Source: Rheinheimera pacifica (lineage in GTDB: Bacteria > Pseudomonadota > Gammaproteobacteria > Enterobacterales > Alteromonadaceae). From it: a DNA stretch of 64,000 bases. The notes beneath the pieces were generated by a model. The model was not told the DNA's origin. It was given only the letters and a program-made list of their open reading frames with translations, and did no database searches. A program made the translations under genes and the position numbers. Each line of letters opens with the position of its first letter. Position 1 is the first letter of the stretch. Positions 1 through 10,042 of the stretch are shown here, one piece after another. The stretch lies in assembly GCF_900108485.1 (NCBI RefSeq), contig NZ_FNXF01000017.1:32756-96755 (forward strand), read 5' to 3'.

Positions 1-39
1 CTTGATGCCATCCGCCTTATTGTTGTTAGCCACGACTGA
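1..39 (+). CDS. 3' end of an upstream gene, probably rapA
   Basis: The first 39 bases read in frame as LDAIRLIVVSHD followed by TGA, and the rluA start codon lies 2 bases later. In Enterobacteria and Alteromonadales the gene directly upstream of rluA is rapA (RNA-polymerase-associated SWI2/SNF2 ATPase used in polymerase recycling), so these are most likely its last 12 codons. The fragment is too short to identify by sequence alone; the assignment rests on gene order. Confidence 0.45.
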   Translation, partial: LDAIRLIVVSHD

Positions 40-41
40 TT

Positions 42-680
42 ATGTTGCTGGAATACACGCCACCGATGTCGCCTTATCTGGATATTTTGTATCAGGATGA
101 AGCGCTGGTGGTGTTTAACAAGCCCAGCGGCTTGCTGACAGTGCCAGGCAAAGCACCCGAGCACAAAGACAGCCTGGAGTATCGTGCACGGTTAGTCTGG
201 CCCGGTGTGCGCATAGTACACCGGCTAGATATGGCAACCTCAGGCATTGTTGTGATGGCGCTGACAGCCAACAGCCAGCGCGAACTTAACCGTCAGTTTC
301 AACAACGTGAAACTGAAAAGCATTATATTGCGCGCGTTAATGGGCGGGTAGAAGCAGACAGCGGCAGTATAAACCTGCCGTTAATCTGCGACTGGCCGAA
401 CCGGCCAAAGCAAAAAGTTTGCTTTGAATATGGTAAGCCATCATTGACACATTATCAGGTATTACAACGTGAGGAACATTATAGCCGGCTAAAGTTAACA
501 CCAGTAACCGGCCGCTCGCATCAGTTGCGGGTACACCTGCAGTGGCTGCAACATCCTATTGTTGGCGACAAATTTTATGGTGATGCAAAGGGCAGACTGC
601 AGTTACATGCTGAAAAGCTGATATTAACGCACCCTACTACGGGGCAACGGTTACATTTTATTACTAAAAGCCCTTTTTAA
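42..680 (+). CDS. rluA: RluA, dual-specificity 23S rRNA/tRNA pseudouridine synthase
   Basis: 212 aa (E. coli RluA is 219). RluA isomerises U746 of 23S rRNA and U32 of several tRNAs to pseudouridine. The signature HRLDMATSG is at residues 60-68, with catalytic Asp63. The RluA-specific block LICDWPNRPKQKVC lies near the middle and GRSHQLRVH in the C-terminal half. There is no S4 domain, which fits RluA rather than RluC/D. The ATG at 42 matches the E. coli N-terminus (xxENYxPP-like); a later in-frame ATG at 66 would cut it. It follows the presumed rapA end by 2 bases, so the two are likely co-transcribed. Confidence 0.95.
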   Translation: MLLEYTPPMSPYLDILYQDEALVVFNKPSGLLTVPGKAPEHKDSLEYRARLVWPGVRIVHRLDMATSGIVVMALTANSQRELNRQFQQRETEKHYIARVNGRVEADSGSINLPLICDWPNRPKQKVCFEYGKPSLTHYQVLQREEHYSRLKLTPVTGRSHQLRVHLQWLQHPIVGDKFYGDAKGRLQLHAEKLILTHPTTGQRLHFITKSPF

Positions 681-850
681 TAAGATATTCTTGCATTTAT
701 TAACCCACGGTTCAGATAAGTGGTATATCATATGCAAATACAAATAAGATTGTTCGTTAATAGAAATTAATTAACAATCTACAAAAAATCAAAAACCAAC
801 GCATAATAACTTAATTGTTAAAAGTGTCAGTGTAGTCTAAGGAGATATGG

Positions 851-1930
851 ATGAAACTTAATAAAACTTTTCTGGCTGTAGCAGCAGCTCTACCATTGTT
901 CAGCTTTGCAGCAAATGCAAATACGGTAACAGCAGCTGATCTGAAAGAGCGCGTATTTGGTTCTTTATTCGGCGAGTACTACATGCCGGATACGAAAAAA
1001 ACTGAATCTCCAGATTGGAATTATATGGAGAAAGATTGGGGTTACGGCGTTGAGTTAGGTTATTACCTGACTGAACAATGGGCCATCCGTGCAGAATATG
1101 CCCGCATGGAAATGCAATCAAAACTGGATGGTTCAGATGTTAACGGTAACCGTTATGGTTTAGATGTAATGTATCATCTGCCACAGTTATCTTCTGTTTA
1201 TCTGGTAGGTGGTTTAAAGCGTTTTGATGCTGCCCAAAATACCACAGCATTTAATGTGGGTTTAGGTTACAAACATTTCTTCAACCAGAATTTTGCTTTA
1301 TATGCTGAAGCTAACCGCTACCAGGGTATTGACGAGTCTTACGGCGACGCTGGCATCAAGCTGGGTATGACCTATGCCTTTGGCTCTCCTGCTGCCAAAG
1401 CTGCGCCAACGCCAGCTCCGGCCCCAGCTGCACCAGTTCAGGCTGCAGTAGTAGATTCTGATGGTGACGGCGTGCCAGATAGTGCAGATAAGTGTGCAAA
1501 CACCCCTGCAAACCATAAAGTAGATGCAACTGGTTGTAGCATTTTTGAAGAGAAAATGGCTGCTGTTGGTGACGTTGATATCGAAGTTCGCTTCGCGTTC
1601 GATTCTGCCGCTATTCCAGCAAACAAAATTTCTGACGTAGAAGGCCTGGGTGCATTTATGCAACGTTTCCCAGAATCAACCGTAGTGATTGAAGGTCACG
1701 CATCTAACATCGGTAATCCGACTTACAACATGCGTTTATCTGAGCGTCGCGCTAACTCTGTTGCAGATATTCTGAAGAACAAGTTTAACATTGCTCCTTC
1801 ACGTATCAAATCTGTGGGTTACGGTGTAACACGTCCACGCGTTGAGGGTAACACCTCTGCAGCTCACGCAGCGAACCAGCGTATTGAAGCTAAAGTAACA
1901 GCTACAATTAAAGAGCCAGTACTGCGTTAA
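851..1930 (+). CDS. OmpA-family outer-membrane porin with peptidoglycan-binding domain
   Basis: 359 aa. A signal peptide of about 23 residues ends in AANA. Residues about 24-178 form the N-terminal beta-barrel, with alternating aromatic strands such as YGVELGYYL. A Pro/Ala linker (about 180-199) follows, then a type-3-thrombospondin-like calcium motif DSDGDGVPDSADKC (202-215). Residues about 245-355 are the OmpA C-terminal domain that binds diaminopimelate of peptidoglycan (NMRLSERRANSV). Role: structural outer-membrane tether. A strong AAGGAGAT ribosome site precedes ATG 851, and a clear terminator follows, so it is probably a highly expressed single-gene unit. It sits between rluA and djlA, where E. 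coli has nothing. Confidence 0.93.
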   Translation: MKLNKTFLAVAAALPLFSFAANANTVTAADLKERVFGSLFGEYYMPDTKKTESPDWNYMEKDWGYGVELGYYLTEQWAIRAEYARMEMQSKLDGSDVNGNRYGLDVMYHLPQLSSVYLVGGLKRFDAAQNTTAFNVGLGYKHFFNQNFALYAEANRYQGIDESYGDAGIKLGMTYAFGSPAAKAAPTPAPAPAAPVQAAVVDSDGDGVPDSADKCANTPANHKVDATGCSIFEEKMAAVGDVDIEVRFAFDSAAIPANKISDVEGLGAFMQRFPESTVVIEGHASNIGNPTYNMRLSERRANSVADILKNKFNIAPSRIKSVGYGVTRPRVEGNTSAAHAANQRIEAKVTATIKEPVLR

Positions 1931-1944
1931 TTTAAGTTTTTCAG

Positions 1945-1977
1945 AAAAAAAGCCGCTGTATATCAGCGGCTTTTTTA
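1945..1977 (+). terminator. Rho-independent terminator after the ompA-like gene
   Basis: An 8-bp perfect stem (AGCCGCTG at 1951-1958 with CAGCGGCT at 1964-1971), loop TATAT, flanked by six A upstream and six T downstream, 15 bases after the stop codon. Confidence 0.9.
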
Positions 1978-2141
1978 TTTTGTCGTCCGCTTAGTAAAAA
2001 ACAGGCTGCACCTTGTAAAAAAGCTGTGCTAGCATGTCGCCGTGCGCTGGTGAGGCCACTGTGGTATGACAGCCAGTCTGTCTTGATTGCCTAAAACTGC
2101 AACAGGGAAGGAAGTGCTGCTTTTCAGGTCTGGAGTCTGTT

Positions 2142-2501
2142 ATGTCAAATTATTATCGGCCACTTCGTTTGTGGTGCTGTGCCAGTGTGTTCTGCTGTTT
2201 TACCGCTTCCGCAGAGCAAGTTCCTGTTATCGTTAACCTGATGGAAAATTCGCACGTCTGCAATTCAGAGACAGAAACTGCCCGTCTGGCAGAAAATGAG
2301 CAATTACAGGAAATGGCCCGGGCACTGGTAGAATTTAAAGCTACAAAATTCTGTTTTATTTTGCCCTCAGCAGCCGCTGTGCAGGTATTGGAACAGCACG
2401 CGACTTATATAAAGTTCGACTATAAATCGCAAGTTCTTTATACCTTCGCCAAATATGTGCAGGTGCAGACTCAGGCGCTCGCCCAGGAACAAACTTACTA
2501 A
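2142..2501 (+). CDS. Hypothetical small secreted protein
   Basis: 119 aa; family not recognised. A hydrophobic N-terminus (LRLWCCASVFCCFTASA) looks like a Sec signal peptide cleaved after about residue 24. The mature part (about 95 aa) has two cysteines (SHVCNSE and TKFCFIL) that could form a disulfide, and a short Gln/Ala-rich tail. GGAG lies 8 bases before the ATG. It is followed after 72 bases by the DUF3530 gene, so the two may share a transcript. Likely periplasmic; no function can be given. Confidence 0.6.
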   Translation: MSNYYRPLRLWCCASVFCCFTASAEQVPVIVNLMENSHVCNSETETARLAENEQLQEMARALVEFKATKFCFILPSAAAVQVLEQHATYIKFDYKSQVLYTFAKYVQVQTQALAQEQTY

Positions 2502-2573
2502 CACCAGCAAAGTTGTTAAAGACTTATCCCGGACAGCCGATAACGGATTATTCGCTGCAAATAAGATCAGGTT

Positions 2574-3350
2574 ATGCCTTACCTACTTGTTGGATTACTG
2601 ATTGCAATCTTTGGCGCGGCAGCAGACAGCTATGCCAGCGCATTAACCCCCGAGCAAGCCTTAACTGCCGATTTAAACCGGCAGTTACCCGCGTATGAGC
2701 AGACAGAACAAACGGTAAATGGCAGTACATTTTTACTGTTGCAACGTGAAAATATGACCAGCTTTACCAAAGGCACTGCCATATTAGTTCCTGACTGGTC
2801 ACAGCATGCAGCAAGCCCGAAACATATTGATCATTTGCGCCAGCAACTAAATGACTACGGCTGGCATACGCTGGCAATTATGCCTCCCTCCTACCCCGAG
2901 CACCCACTTACCGAAGACAGCCTGCAGCAGTATCAGCTAAGCCTGAAGGCCAGAATGGAAGCGGTGCAACGTACTGCAGAGCAACAACCTGGGGTCAGTA
3001 TAGTTATCGCACAGGGCAGCAGCGCTGCGGTGCTCAATCGCTTATATGCCGACAAGCAACTGCAAGAGCCTGCGGCGTTTATTATGCTGGGTGCCTACCT
3101 GCCAGATCAGGAACTCAACCGGCAGTTGGCTAAAGCTTTGGCTTCGCACCAGATCCCGACATTGGATATTAATCATCAATACGATAATGGCTATGTCAGC
3201 AGCCAGCTAAAGCTGCGCCAGCAACTGGCGAAAAAACAGCTTAAAGCTATTTATCGCCAACGCCAGATTGTCGGTTCAGGTTACCATTACGATGAACAAG
3301 AATGGGTATTGCAGGAAATATATGGCTGGCTTACATCTGTCGGTTTATAG
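2574..3350 (+). CDS. DUF3530 family protein (alpha/beta-hydrolase-like, exported)
   Basis: 258 aa. An N-terminal hydrophobic segment (about 1-22) is a signal peptide or anchor. The rest resembles DUF3530, a proteobacterial family with an alpha/beta-hydrolase-like fold. Supporting motifs are AILVPDWSQHAASPKHIDHLRQ, a region where a detergent- or sugar-hydrolase-like strand would sit, and IVIAQGSSAAVL, where the nucleophile elbow (GxSxG) is degenerate: the sequence is QGSSAA. Catalysis is therefore uncertain. The C-terminus overlaps the convergent djlA by 6 bases. No experimental role is known to me. Confidence 0.7.
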   Translation: MPYLLVGLLIAIFGAAADSYASALTPEQALTADLNRQLPAYEQTEQTVNGSTFLLLQRENMTSFTKGTAILVPDWSQHAASPKHIDHLRQQLNDYGWHTLAIMPPSYPEHPLTEDSLQQYQLSLKARMEAVQRTAEQQPGVSIVIAQGSSAAVLNRLYADKQLQEPAAFIMLGAYLPDQELNRQLAKALASHQIPTLDINHQYDNGYVSSQLKLRQQLAKKQLKAIYRQRQIVGSGYHYDEQEWVLQEIYGWLTSVGL

Positions 3351-4154
3351 TTTACTGCGGTTTCGTTGTTGTTTGATCAGTTCGTAAGCGGCCTGAATGT
3401 CCTGCGTCCTGCGTTTTGCTACTTCCAGCATATCTGCCGGCACACCTTGTGCCATTAACTTATCCGGATGATGCTGCGCCATTAGCTTGCGGTAAGCTTT
3501 CTTTAATACAGCATCGCTGGCAGACTCTGCTACATCAAGCACTTTGTAAGCGTCTGCCAGGCTGTGTCTTGTGCTGTTGGCAGGTTGATTACGCCCGGCA
3601 AAGCGGCTTTGCGCCTGAAATGCCAGAATCAACGCATCAAGTTGGACACTGCTAAAGTTTAAATGCCCGGCCACTTGTTGCAACAAAGCATATTGCTCTG
3701 CTGTCATCTGGCCGTTAACACAAGCCGTGTTGATCTGAATTTCAACAAACAGCTGCAATACGTCGCGGCGGCGTCGGTAAGCCTGATAAAAACTGTTTAA
3801 CTGCGGCTGCAGAGGAAAACTAACCGCCTTACCGTCACGAAATGCTGCCTGAGCTTCTTTTTGTTGGGCTGCCGTTAAACCAAGCTGGTTCATAAACTGC
3901 GTAGCCTGGCTGATATGAGCCGACGTTACCACGCCGGTGGCTTTGGCAACATGGCCCATGGTAGCAAAAGTGGTATAACGAAATAGTGCCTGTTCATCGA
4001 GATTGTCATTAAACAAGCCGGTAAAACCGCCGTTTTTCTCAAACTGTTGCTTAAAAGCGCGATCAAACCAATGACCGATAAGTACACCAATCAACAGGCC
4101 AGGCAGTTTCAGTAAAGCCAAACCAAACAAGGCCCCGAGAATTTTACCCCACAC
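3345..4154 (-). CDS. djlA: DjlA, membrane-anchored DnaJ-like co-chaperone
   Basis: About 269 aa from GTG 4154. The N-terminal segment is a transmembrane anchor (about residues 3-27). A central TerB-like helical domain follows, and the last about 65 residues are a J domain with HHPDKL, whose HPD stimulates DnaK ATPase. Start choice: the longest frame opens at a TTG (4175), but GTG 4154 has AAGGG at 7-base spacing and lines up with the E. coli start (MxxWGKIIG). The gene is divergent from lptD and convergent with the DUF3530 gene. rluA-djlA-lptD clustering is the standard gammaproteobacterial order. Confidence 0.9.
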   Translation of the reverse strand: MWGKILGALFGLALLKLPGLLIGVLIGHWFDRAFKQQFEKNGGFTGLFNDNLDEQALFRYTTFATMGHVAKATGVVTSAHISQATQFMNQLGLTAAQQKEAQAAFRDGKAVSFPLQPQLNSFYQAYRRRRDVLQLFVEIQINTACVNGQMTAEQYALLQQVAGHLNFSSVQLDALILAFQAQSRFAGRNQPANSTRHSLADAYKVLDVAESASDAVLKKAYRKLMAQHHPDKLMAQGVPADMLEVAKRRTQDIQAAYELIKQQRNRSKL

Positions 4155-4293
4155 AATCAAACCCTTTTGCCACAACGCGATTATCGACTGATCGCACTAT
4201 ATCGGATTAGCAGGATTTCTAAAATTGATTTATCATAGCAAGTCCTTTGCACACCTGATAATGTTAACCTTTACGTAAGGCAAGAGTAGCTGC
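4155..4293. promoter_or_regulatory. Divergent promoter region djlA/lptD
   Basis: 139 bases between two divergent genes. AT-rich stretches such as TTTATCATAGCAAG on the plus strand are compatible with promoters. No operator could be assigned. In E. coli the lptD-surA promoter is sigmaE-dependent, but I did not find a convincing sigmaE motif (GAACTT/TCTGA) here. Confidence 0.4.
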
Positions 4294-6567
4294 ATGAAGC
4301 ATGGTTTAGCGGTATTTTTTTTCGTTCCGGTTGGTGCTGCCTGCTTTGACAGCCATGCTCAGACTTCGCCAGCGGCTATGTGTTATGCACCAGTTCAGCC
4401 TCCTGCAGCCTTTAATCAGCTAAATGCGAAAGACCCGGCAATCCGTATCAGCTCAGACAATGTTAATTTATCTGGTAATCAAACTGCTGAATTCACTGGT
4501 AATGTTGAAATAAGTTATCGTGATACGCTGTTAATTGCGCCCAAAGCTAACTTCAGCAGCAGCCAGCAAACTGTGCTGGCTGCTGGCGGTATCGAATACT
4601 TTAACAGCGCCATTCAGGTTAGTGGTTCAGAATTCAGTGCCGATCTTATTAATGATAAAGCCAGCCTTAATGATGCCAACTACCGGTTTTTAGAGCAGGC
4701 TGGCCGCGGCTATGCCGCGGAGCTTACCGCTACAGAACAACTGCTGACATTAGACAGTGCATTATTCACTACCTGCCCGGTAGACGATAACAGCTGGGCA
4801 TTGCATGCCAGCGAAATTCGTATTGAAGAAGGTGAAGGCTGGGGCGAAGCCCGCAATGCCGTATTTAAAATTAAAGATATTCCGGTATTTTATCTGCCTT
4901 ACCTGACATTCCCGGTGAACGAGAACCGCCGCAGTGGCCTGTTGTTGCCAAAAATCAGCAACTCGCAACGTTTAGGCCTGGATCTTGAGCAGCCTTATTA
5001 TCTCAATCTGGCAGAAAACTATGATATGACGCTGACCCCACGCTATATGAGTAAGCGCGGCGCTCAGCTTAAATCAGAGTTTCGTTACCTGACAGAGCAA
5101 CACCGCGGCAATTTACAGCTGGAGTATATGCATTCTGACAATGACAAACCTTCAGATTTTGGCAGCCGGTATCTGGGCCACATCAGCCATTTAAGCGACT
5201 TTACCTCTGAGATCAGAGGTTACATCGACTTTACCGATGTTAGCGACGATGCCTATTTAACCGAATTGGGTTCAGACTACAGCAACCAGAGTGATACCCA
5301 ATTATTGCGTCAGGCTGCATTAAGTTATTACGGTACTCAGGTGCACTCGCACCTGAAAGTACAGGGTTTTGAAGTGTTAGGTAACTATAACAATGCTTAC
5401 AGTACCTTACCCGAGCTTAGCCTGAGTTCGGCTAAACCACACAGCCTACTGCCAAATGTCAATTTTAACTGGCAGGCGCAATACGCCCATTTTGAAAACA
5501 GTACAGCGCAAATAAGTAACGCTGATCGTCTGCATATTGAGCCCGGTATTGAAATTCCGTTTATTACACCGGCACTGGAGCTTACCGCTCAAGCCAGTCT
5601 GATGTATACCTATTACCAGCAAGACTTTGATGACAGTAGCATCGATCACATCAGCAGCAGTGTCACCCGTACCATACCTAAAGTACGGTTGCATTCACGT
5701 ATCAACTTTGAGCGCGAATACAACTGGTTTGGCGAACCTGCGCTGCATACCTTTGAACCACAGATCCAGTACCTGTATATCCCTTACCGGGACCAGAGTA
5801 ATATTGGCCTGTACGACACCACCCGACTGCAGGACGATTACTACGGCTTATTCCGGGAAAACCGCTATTCCGGCCTGGATCGGATTAACGAAGCAAACCA
5901 GATTACAGTAGGCTGGACTACCCGTTTCTACGACAATATTGACAACGAGTTATTTCGTTTTAGCCTCGGGCAGATTTTCTTTCTGTCAGATCCCAAGCCA
6001 CAACCAGACAGAACAGACATCGTTGACGATTTAACCTCAACTGAATCCATGCTGGCTGCCGAGATGATTTGGCACTGGTTCAGTAAGTGGTATTTCAGCA
6101 CTGCAGCGCAGTACGACATCGACAGCGATCAGTTAATGAAAAGCAATGCTTCACTGGATTACCGCGGCAGTGGTAAAAGCCTGTTTCAGTTGAACCATAG
6201 ATACAGTCGGGCAGTCTCAGGTCAGGAAATCCAGCAAATGGGCGTGCTGGGCACTATGCCCGTAAGCGATAGCTGGCAACTGGTGGGCACTTACTATCGG
6301 GATGTGACAAATAATCGTATGATAGACGCCAGCTTTGGTGTGCAATACGAATCATGCTGTTGGGCCGTGCGTTTGGTTGCCAGACGCCAGGTGCTAACCG
6401 ATCTTGAACTGCCGGTTGATGCTATTAATGGTACCAGCAGACTCGATAGCAGCATTGGATTACAGTTTGTCCTGAAAGGCTTTGGCGACAGTGCTGGCTT
6501 CGGTGTAACCGACATGCTGTCCAACGGTATTTTCAGCTACCGCAAGCCATACTTATTAACTAATTGA
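4294..6567 (+). CDS. lptD: LptD, LPS-assembly outer-membrane translocon
   Basis: 757 aa. LptD with LptE inserts lipopolysaccharide into the outer leaflet of the outer membrane. A signal peptide (about 1-23) is followed by an OstA/LptA-like beta-jellyroll (about 48-160; SSDNVNLSGNQTAEFTGNV) and a C-terminal 26-strand barrel. The four cysteines that form the essential interdomain disulfides in E. coli have counterparts: C30, C161 and the adjacent pair C688-C689 (ESCCWAVRL). This suggests the same DsbA-dependent maturation. It is followed 11 bases later by surA, the chaperone for this protein. Confidence 0.96.
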   Translation: MKHGLAVFFFVPVGAACFDSHAQTSPAAMCYAPVQPPAAFNQLNAKDPAIRISSDNVNLSGNQTAEFTGNVEISYRDTLLIAPKANFSSSQQTVLAAGGIEYFNSAIQVSGSEFSADLINDKASLNDANYRFLEQAGRGYAAELTATEQLLTLDSALFTTCPVDDNSWALHASEIRIEEGEGWGEARNAVFKIKDIPVFYLPYLTFPVNENRRSGLLLPKISNSQRLGLDLEQPYYLNLAENYDMTLTPRYMSKRGAQLKSEFRYLTEQHRGNLQLEYMHSDNDKPSDFGSRYLGHISHLSDFTSEIRGYIDFTDVSDDAYLTELGSDYSNQSDTQLLRQAALSYYGTQVHSHLKVQGFEVLGNYNNAYSTLPELSLSSAKPHSLLPNVNFNWQAQYAHFENSTAQISNADRLHIEPGIEIPFITPALELTAQASLMYTYYQQDFDDSSIDHISSSVTRTIPKVRLHSRINFEREYNWFGEPALHTFEPQIQYLYIPYRDQSNIGLYDTTRLQDDYYGLFRENRYSGLDRINEANQITVGWTTRFYDNIDNELFRFSLGQIFFLSDPKPQPDRTDIVDDLTSTESMLAAEMIWHWFSKWYFSTAAQYDIDSDQLMKSNASLDYRGSGKSLFQLNHRYSRAVSGQEIQQMGVLGTMPVSDSWQLVGTYYRDVTNNRMIDASFGVQYESCCWAVRLVARRQVLTDLELPVDAINGTSRLDSSIGLQFVLKGFGDSAGFGVTDMLSNGIFSYRKPYLLTN

Positions 6568-6578
6568 TGTAGGAATTT

Positions 6579-7868
6579 ATGAAGCTATCACAACTTATCT
6601 GTACCGCCTTATTATGCGGTTTCAGCTGCAGCAGCATTGCTGCTGAGCGTGAAATAGACCGGGTAGCTGTTATTGTTGATAACAGCGTGGTGCTGGAAAG
6701 TGACATTACAGATATCGTTGAACGGGTAAAACGTAATGCTGCCAGTCAGGGCCAAACCTTACCGTCTGATGCTGCGTTACGCACCCAGGCATCAGAGCGT
6801 TTAATCATGACCAACCTGCAATTGCAGATGGCGCAGCGCATGGGTTTGCAGATAAGCGATGCCCAGCTGGATGACACCATTAGAAACATAGCGCAAAGCG
6901 AGAACCTGTCGCTTGATGCTTTTCGCCAGCAGGTAATTGCAGAAGAAGGTAACTACGAGCGCTTTCGCGAGCGTTTGCGTGAAGAAATGATTACCGGAGA
7001 AGTGGTCAGAGCCAACGTACAGCGCCGGGTTTATATCAGCCCACAGGAAGTAGACAGCCTGCTTAAACTGATGGAAGAGCAAGGCGCTAGCAACGAGCAG
7101 TATAATTTAGGTCATATCCTGATCTCTATTCCAAGTCAGGCCACATCTGACGATATTAACGACGCTAAAGAGCGGGCCGACAAAGTGATGGAACTGCTGC
7201 GCAGCGGCAGTGATTTCAAACGCATTGCTATTGCTTCCTCATCAGGCTCCAATGCCCTTGAAGGGGGTGATTTAGGCTGGATGAATATTAATGAAATGCC
7301 TACTTTATTCTCAGAAGCTATTCGTGGCCGCAAAAAGACCGATATCGTTGGCCCGCTGCGCTCTGGTGCAGGCTTTCATATTCTGACTATCTTTGACATA
7401 CGCGGTGAGAATGTCGCCGAAATTAACGAAGTTAAATCACGCCATATACTGATTAAACCTTCAATTATTCTGAGTGAAGATCGTGCCCGCAGTATGCTGA
7501 CTGAGTTTGCTGCTAAACTACGTGCTGGCGAAGCCGACTTTGCTGAATTGGCCAAACAACATTCTGAAGATCCGGGCTCTAAATTAAACGGCGGCGATCT
7601 GGGCTGGAGCGAGCCAGACATTTTTGTACCGGCATTTCGCGATACGTTAAACCGTTTACAGGTTAATGAAATCAGTGAACCATTCAGAACCGAACACGGC
7701 TGGCATATTGCGCAGGTACTGGAAAAACGCACAGTCGACGCCACTGCAGATAAAAAACGCCAGCAGGTATACCGGATGATTTTCAACCGCCGCTATAACG
7801 AAGAGTCGGCTAACTTTTTGCGCGAGCTGCGCGCTGATGCTCATATTGAAGTAAGGTCAGAGGGCTGA
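6579..7868 (+). CDS. surA: SurA, periplasmic chaperone and peptidyl-prolyl isomerase
   Basis: 429 aa. A signal peptide ends near IAA (about residue 22). It is followed by the SurA N-terminal domain (about 25-165) and two parvulin/PpiC repeats (about 170-275 and 285-385), each with the diagnostic HILI and GGDLGW motifs, and then a short C-terminal helix. SurA escorts unfolded beta-barrel proteins, LptD included, across the periplasm to the BAM complex. Its stop codon overlaps the pdxA start by one base (TGATG), indicating translational coupling. Confidence 0.96.
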   Translation: MKLSQLICTALLCGFSCSSIAAEREIDRVAVIVDNSVVLESDITDIVERVKRNAASQGQTLPSDAALRTQASERLIMTNLQLQMAQRMGLQISDAQLDDTIRNIAQSENLSLDAFRQQVIAEEGNYERFRERLREEMITGEVVRANVQRRVYISPQEVDSLLKLMEEQGASNEQYNLGHILISIPSQATSDDINDAKERADKVMELLRSGSDFKRIAIASSSGSNALEGGDLGWMNINEMPTLFSEAIRGRKKTDIVGPLRSGAGFHILTIFDIRGENVAEINEVKSRHILIKPSIILSEDRARSMLTEFAAKLRAGEADFAELAKQHSEDPGSKLNGGDLGWSEPDIFVPAFRDTLNRLQVNEISEPFRTEHGWHIAQVLEKRTVDATADKKRQQVYRMIFNRRYNEESANFLRELRADAHIEVRSEG

Positions 7869-8863
7869 TGACACTGCGAATTGGCATTACACCGGGTGAA
7901 CCGGCAGGCATAGGGCCAGATTTAGTTATAACCCTTGCCCAGCAGGCGTGGCCGGTAGAACTGGTTGTGTGTGCCAATGCAGCATTGTTAACCGAACGCG
8001 CAGCCCAGCTCGGGCTGGCGCTGAACCTTATCCCCTACGACGCCTCAGCAATACCCAGACCACAACAGGCCGGCACACTGACAGTTGCAGACTTTGCACT
8101 GGCAGAGCCGGTTCTCGCTGGCACGCTTAATGTTGCCAACGGCCGTTATGTGGTCGATACACTGACCTTCGCCGGCGAGAAATGCATTAACAGTGAATTT
8201 GCCGCTATTGTGACCGGCCCGGTGCATAAAGGCATTATTAATCAGGCTGGCATTCCTTTTAGCGGCCATACTGAATTCTTTGCTTTGCAATCCAATACCC
8301 CTTATGTGGTCATGATGCTGGCAACAGAAGGCCTGCGCGTGGCTCTGGCGACCACACATATTCCGTTAGCCTATGTGGCAAAAGCCATTACCAGAGAACG
8401 TTTACTGCAAGTTCTGACGATACTGCATCAGGATTTACAGCAAAAATTTGCTATCGCGGCGCCCAGAATTTACGTGTGTGGCCTGAATCCCCACGCCGGA
8501 GAAGATGGCCACCTTGGCAGAGAAGAGCTGGATATTATTATCCCCACCCTGAATGAACTGCGAGCCCAGGGCATGCAGCTGATTGGACCGCTACCGGCAG
8601 ATACATTGTTTCAGAGCAAATATCTGGATCATGCCGATGCCGTGCTGGCGATGTACCATGATCAGGGCTTACCGGTACTCAAACATATGGGCTTTGGCCG
8701 TTCTGTGAATATCAGCCTGGGTTTGCCCCTAATCCGAACCTCGGTTGATCACGGTACCGCACTGGATTTAGCCGGCACCGGCAAAGCAGATGCCGGCAGT
8801 TTATTTCACGCAGTTAATCAGGCTATTACACTGGCCACTAAAACGACGACTCTACATGACTGA
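7868..8863 (+). CDS. pdxA: PdxA, 4-hydroxythreonine-4-phosphate dehydrogenase
   Basis: 331 aa (E. coli 329). NAD-dependent oxidation of 4-phosphohydroxy-L-threonine in pyridoxal 5'-phosphate synthesis. N-terminal [14 protein letters not shown] is the family signature. The metal-binding histidines are in SGHTEF, a later NPHAGEDG block and a [11 protein letters not shown] block. Overlaps surA by 1 base and rsmA by 8 bases. The tight operon lptD-surA-pdxA-rsmA-apaG-apaH is the same as in E. coli. Confidence 0.96.
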   Translation: MTLRIGITPGEPAGIGPDLVITLAQQAWPVELVVCANAALLTERAAQLGLALNLIPYDASAIPRPQQAGTLTVADFALAEPVLAGTLNVANGRYVVDTLTFAGEKCINSEFAAIVTGPVHKGIINQAGIPFSGHTEFFALQSNTPYVVMMLATEGLRVALATTHIPLAYVAKAITRERLLQVLTILHQDLQQKFAIAAPRIYVCGLNPHAGEDGHLGREELDIIIPTLNELRAQGMQLIGPLPADTLFQSKYLDHADAVLAMYHDQGLPVLKHMGFGRSVNISLGLPLIRTSVDHGTALDLAGTGKADAGSLFHAVNQAITLATKTTTLHD

Positions 8864-9668
8864 TAATGTACATTTAGGCCACCGCGCCCGTAAACGCTTT
8901 GGCCAGAACTTCCTGCATGACCCTCAGGTAATAGGCCGTATTGTTAAAGCAATAGCACCTAAACCAAACGATCTGCTGGTTGAGATTGGCCCGGGTCTGG
9001 GTGCGCTGACAGAACCCGTCGCCGAAGCGGCAGGTCACCTGACCGTTATCGAACTGGACAGAGACTTAGCCGAACGTCTGGTACAACACCCAACGCTGGC
9101 TGATAAGCTGACAGTACACCAGGCCGATGCAATGAAATTTGATTTCACCGCCTTGGTACAAGAAGGTAAGAAACTGAAAATCTTTGGTAACTTACCCTAT
9201 AACATCTCTACGCCGTTGTTATTTCATCTGTTTCAATATGCAGACTTTATTGAAAACATGCATTTTATGCTGCAAAAAGAAGTTGTGCAGCGTATGACAG
9301 CCATTCACGGTAGTAAGGCATTTGGCCGTTTAAGCGTCATGACACAGTACTACTGTGAAGCCATGCCAGTAGTAGAAGTAGGGCCAGGCGCCTTTAAACC
9401 AGCGCCCAAAGTCGATTCTGCCGTTGTACGCTTACTGCCCCGTGCTGTAGCTGAACGCGCAGCAGTACCCGCTGATGTGCTAAACCGGGTTTGTCTGGAA
9501 GCATTTAACCAGCGGCGCAAAACAATTCGTAATTGCTTTAGTAACTTTGCCAGCGCGGAGCAATTAGAACAGTTAGGGCTTAATCCCGGCCTACGGCCAG
9601 AACAACTTGCAGTGGCCGACTTTGTCCGTGTAGCCCAGTGGCTGCAACAGCAGGAATCAGCAGTATGA
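8856..9668 (+). CDS. rsmA: RsmA (KsgA), 16S rRNA A1518/A1519 dimethyltransferase
   Basis: 270 aa from ATG 8856. It dimethylates two adjacent adenines in the 3' hairpin of 16S rRNA as a late check on 30S assembly. The SAM-binding motif is [13 protein letters not shown], the acidic loop is [10 protein letters not shown] and the catalytic motif is NLPYNIS. The ATG at 8856 gives [19 protein letters not shown], matching family N-termini; a longer in-frame start inside pdxA (8790) is not credible. It overlaps apaG by ATGA. Confidence 0.96.
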   Translation: MTDNVHLGHRARKRFGQNFLHDPQVIGRIVKAIAPKPNDLLVEIGPGLGALTEPVAEAAGHLTVIELDRDLAERLVQHPTLADKLTVHQADAMKFDFTALVQEGKKLKIFGNLPYNISTPLLFHLFQYADFIENMHFMLQKEVVQRMTAIHGSKAFGRLSVMTQYYCEAMPVVEVGPGAFKPAPKVDSAVVRLLPRAVAERAAVPADVLNRVCLEAFNQRRKTIRNCFSNFASAEQLEQLGLNPGLRPEQLAVADFVRVAQWLQQQESAV

Positions 9669-10042
9669 CATCACATTTTAACGTGCCGGTAGAAGTTGAA
9701 ACCTACTACATTGCTGCGCAATCAGATCCAGCCGCTGAGCGTTATGTGTTCGCTTATACTATTACTATCCGCAATCATAGTAGTGAGCCAATACAACTGT
9801 TAAGGCGTTACTGGTTAATCAGCGATGCCAACGGCAAACAAACCGAAGTTGAAGGTGAAGGTGTTATCGGTGAGCAGCCTCATCTGGCCCCCGGCGGCAG
9901 TTATCGTTATACCAGTGGTGCGGTACTGGAAACTCCGGTTGGTACTATGCAAGGCCACTATGAAATGATAACCACGCAGCAGGAACGCTTTCACGCCGCT
10001 ATTCCGCTGTTTCGTCTGGCTATGCCAAATATTCTTAACTAA
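9665..10042 (+). CDS. apaG: ApaG, Co2+/Mg2+ efflux-associated protein
   Basis: 125 aa, the same length as in E. coli. A fibronectin-III-like beta-sandwich covers the whole chain, with conserved [30 protein letters not shown] and GTMQGHYEM blocks. The biochemical role in bacteria is not settled. ATG 9665 overlaps the rsmA stop (ATGA), and its own stop overlaps the apaH ATG (TAATG), so translation is coupled through the operon. A longer frame from 9638 reads into rsmA and was not used. Confidence 0.95.
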   Translation: MTSHFNVPVEVETYYIAAQSDPAAERYVFAYTITIRNHSSEPIQLLRRYWLISDANGKQTEVEGEGVIGEQPHLAPGGSYRYTSGAVLETPVGTMQGHYEMITTQQERFHAAIPLFRLAMPNILN

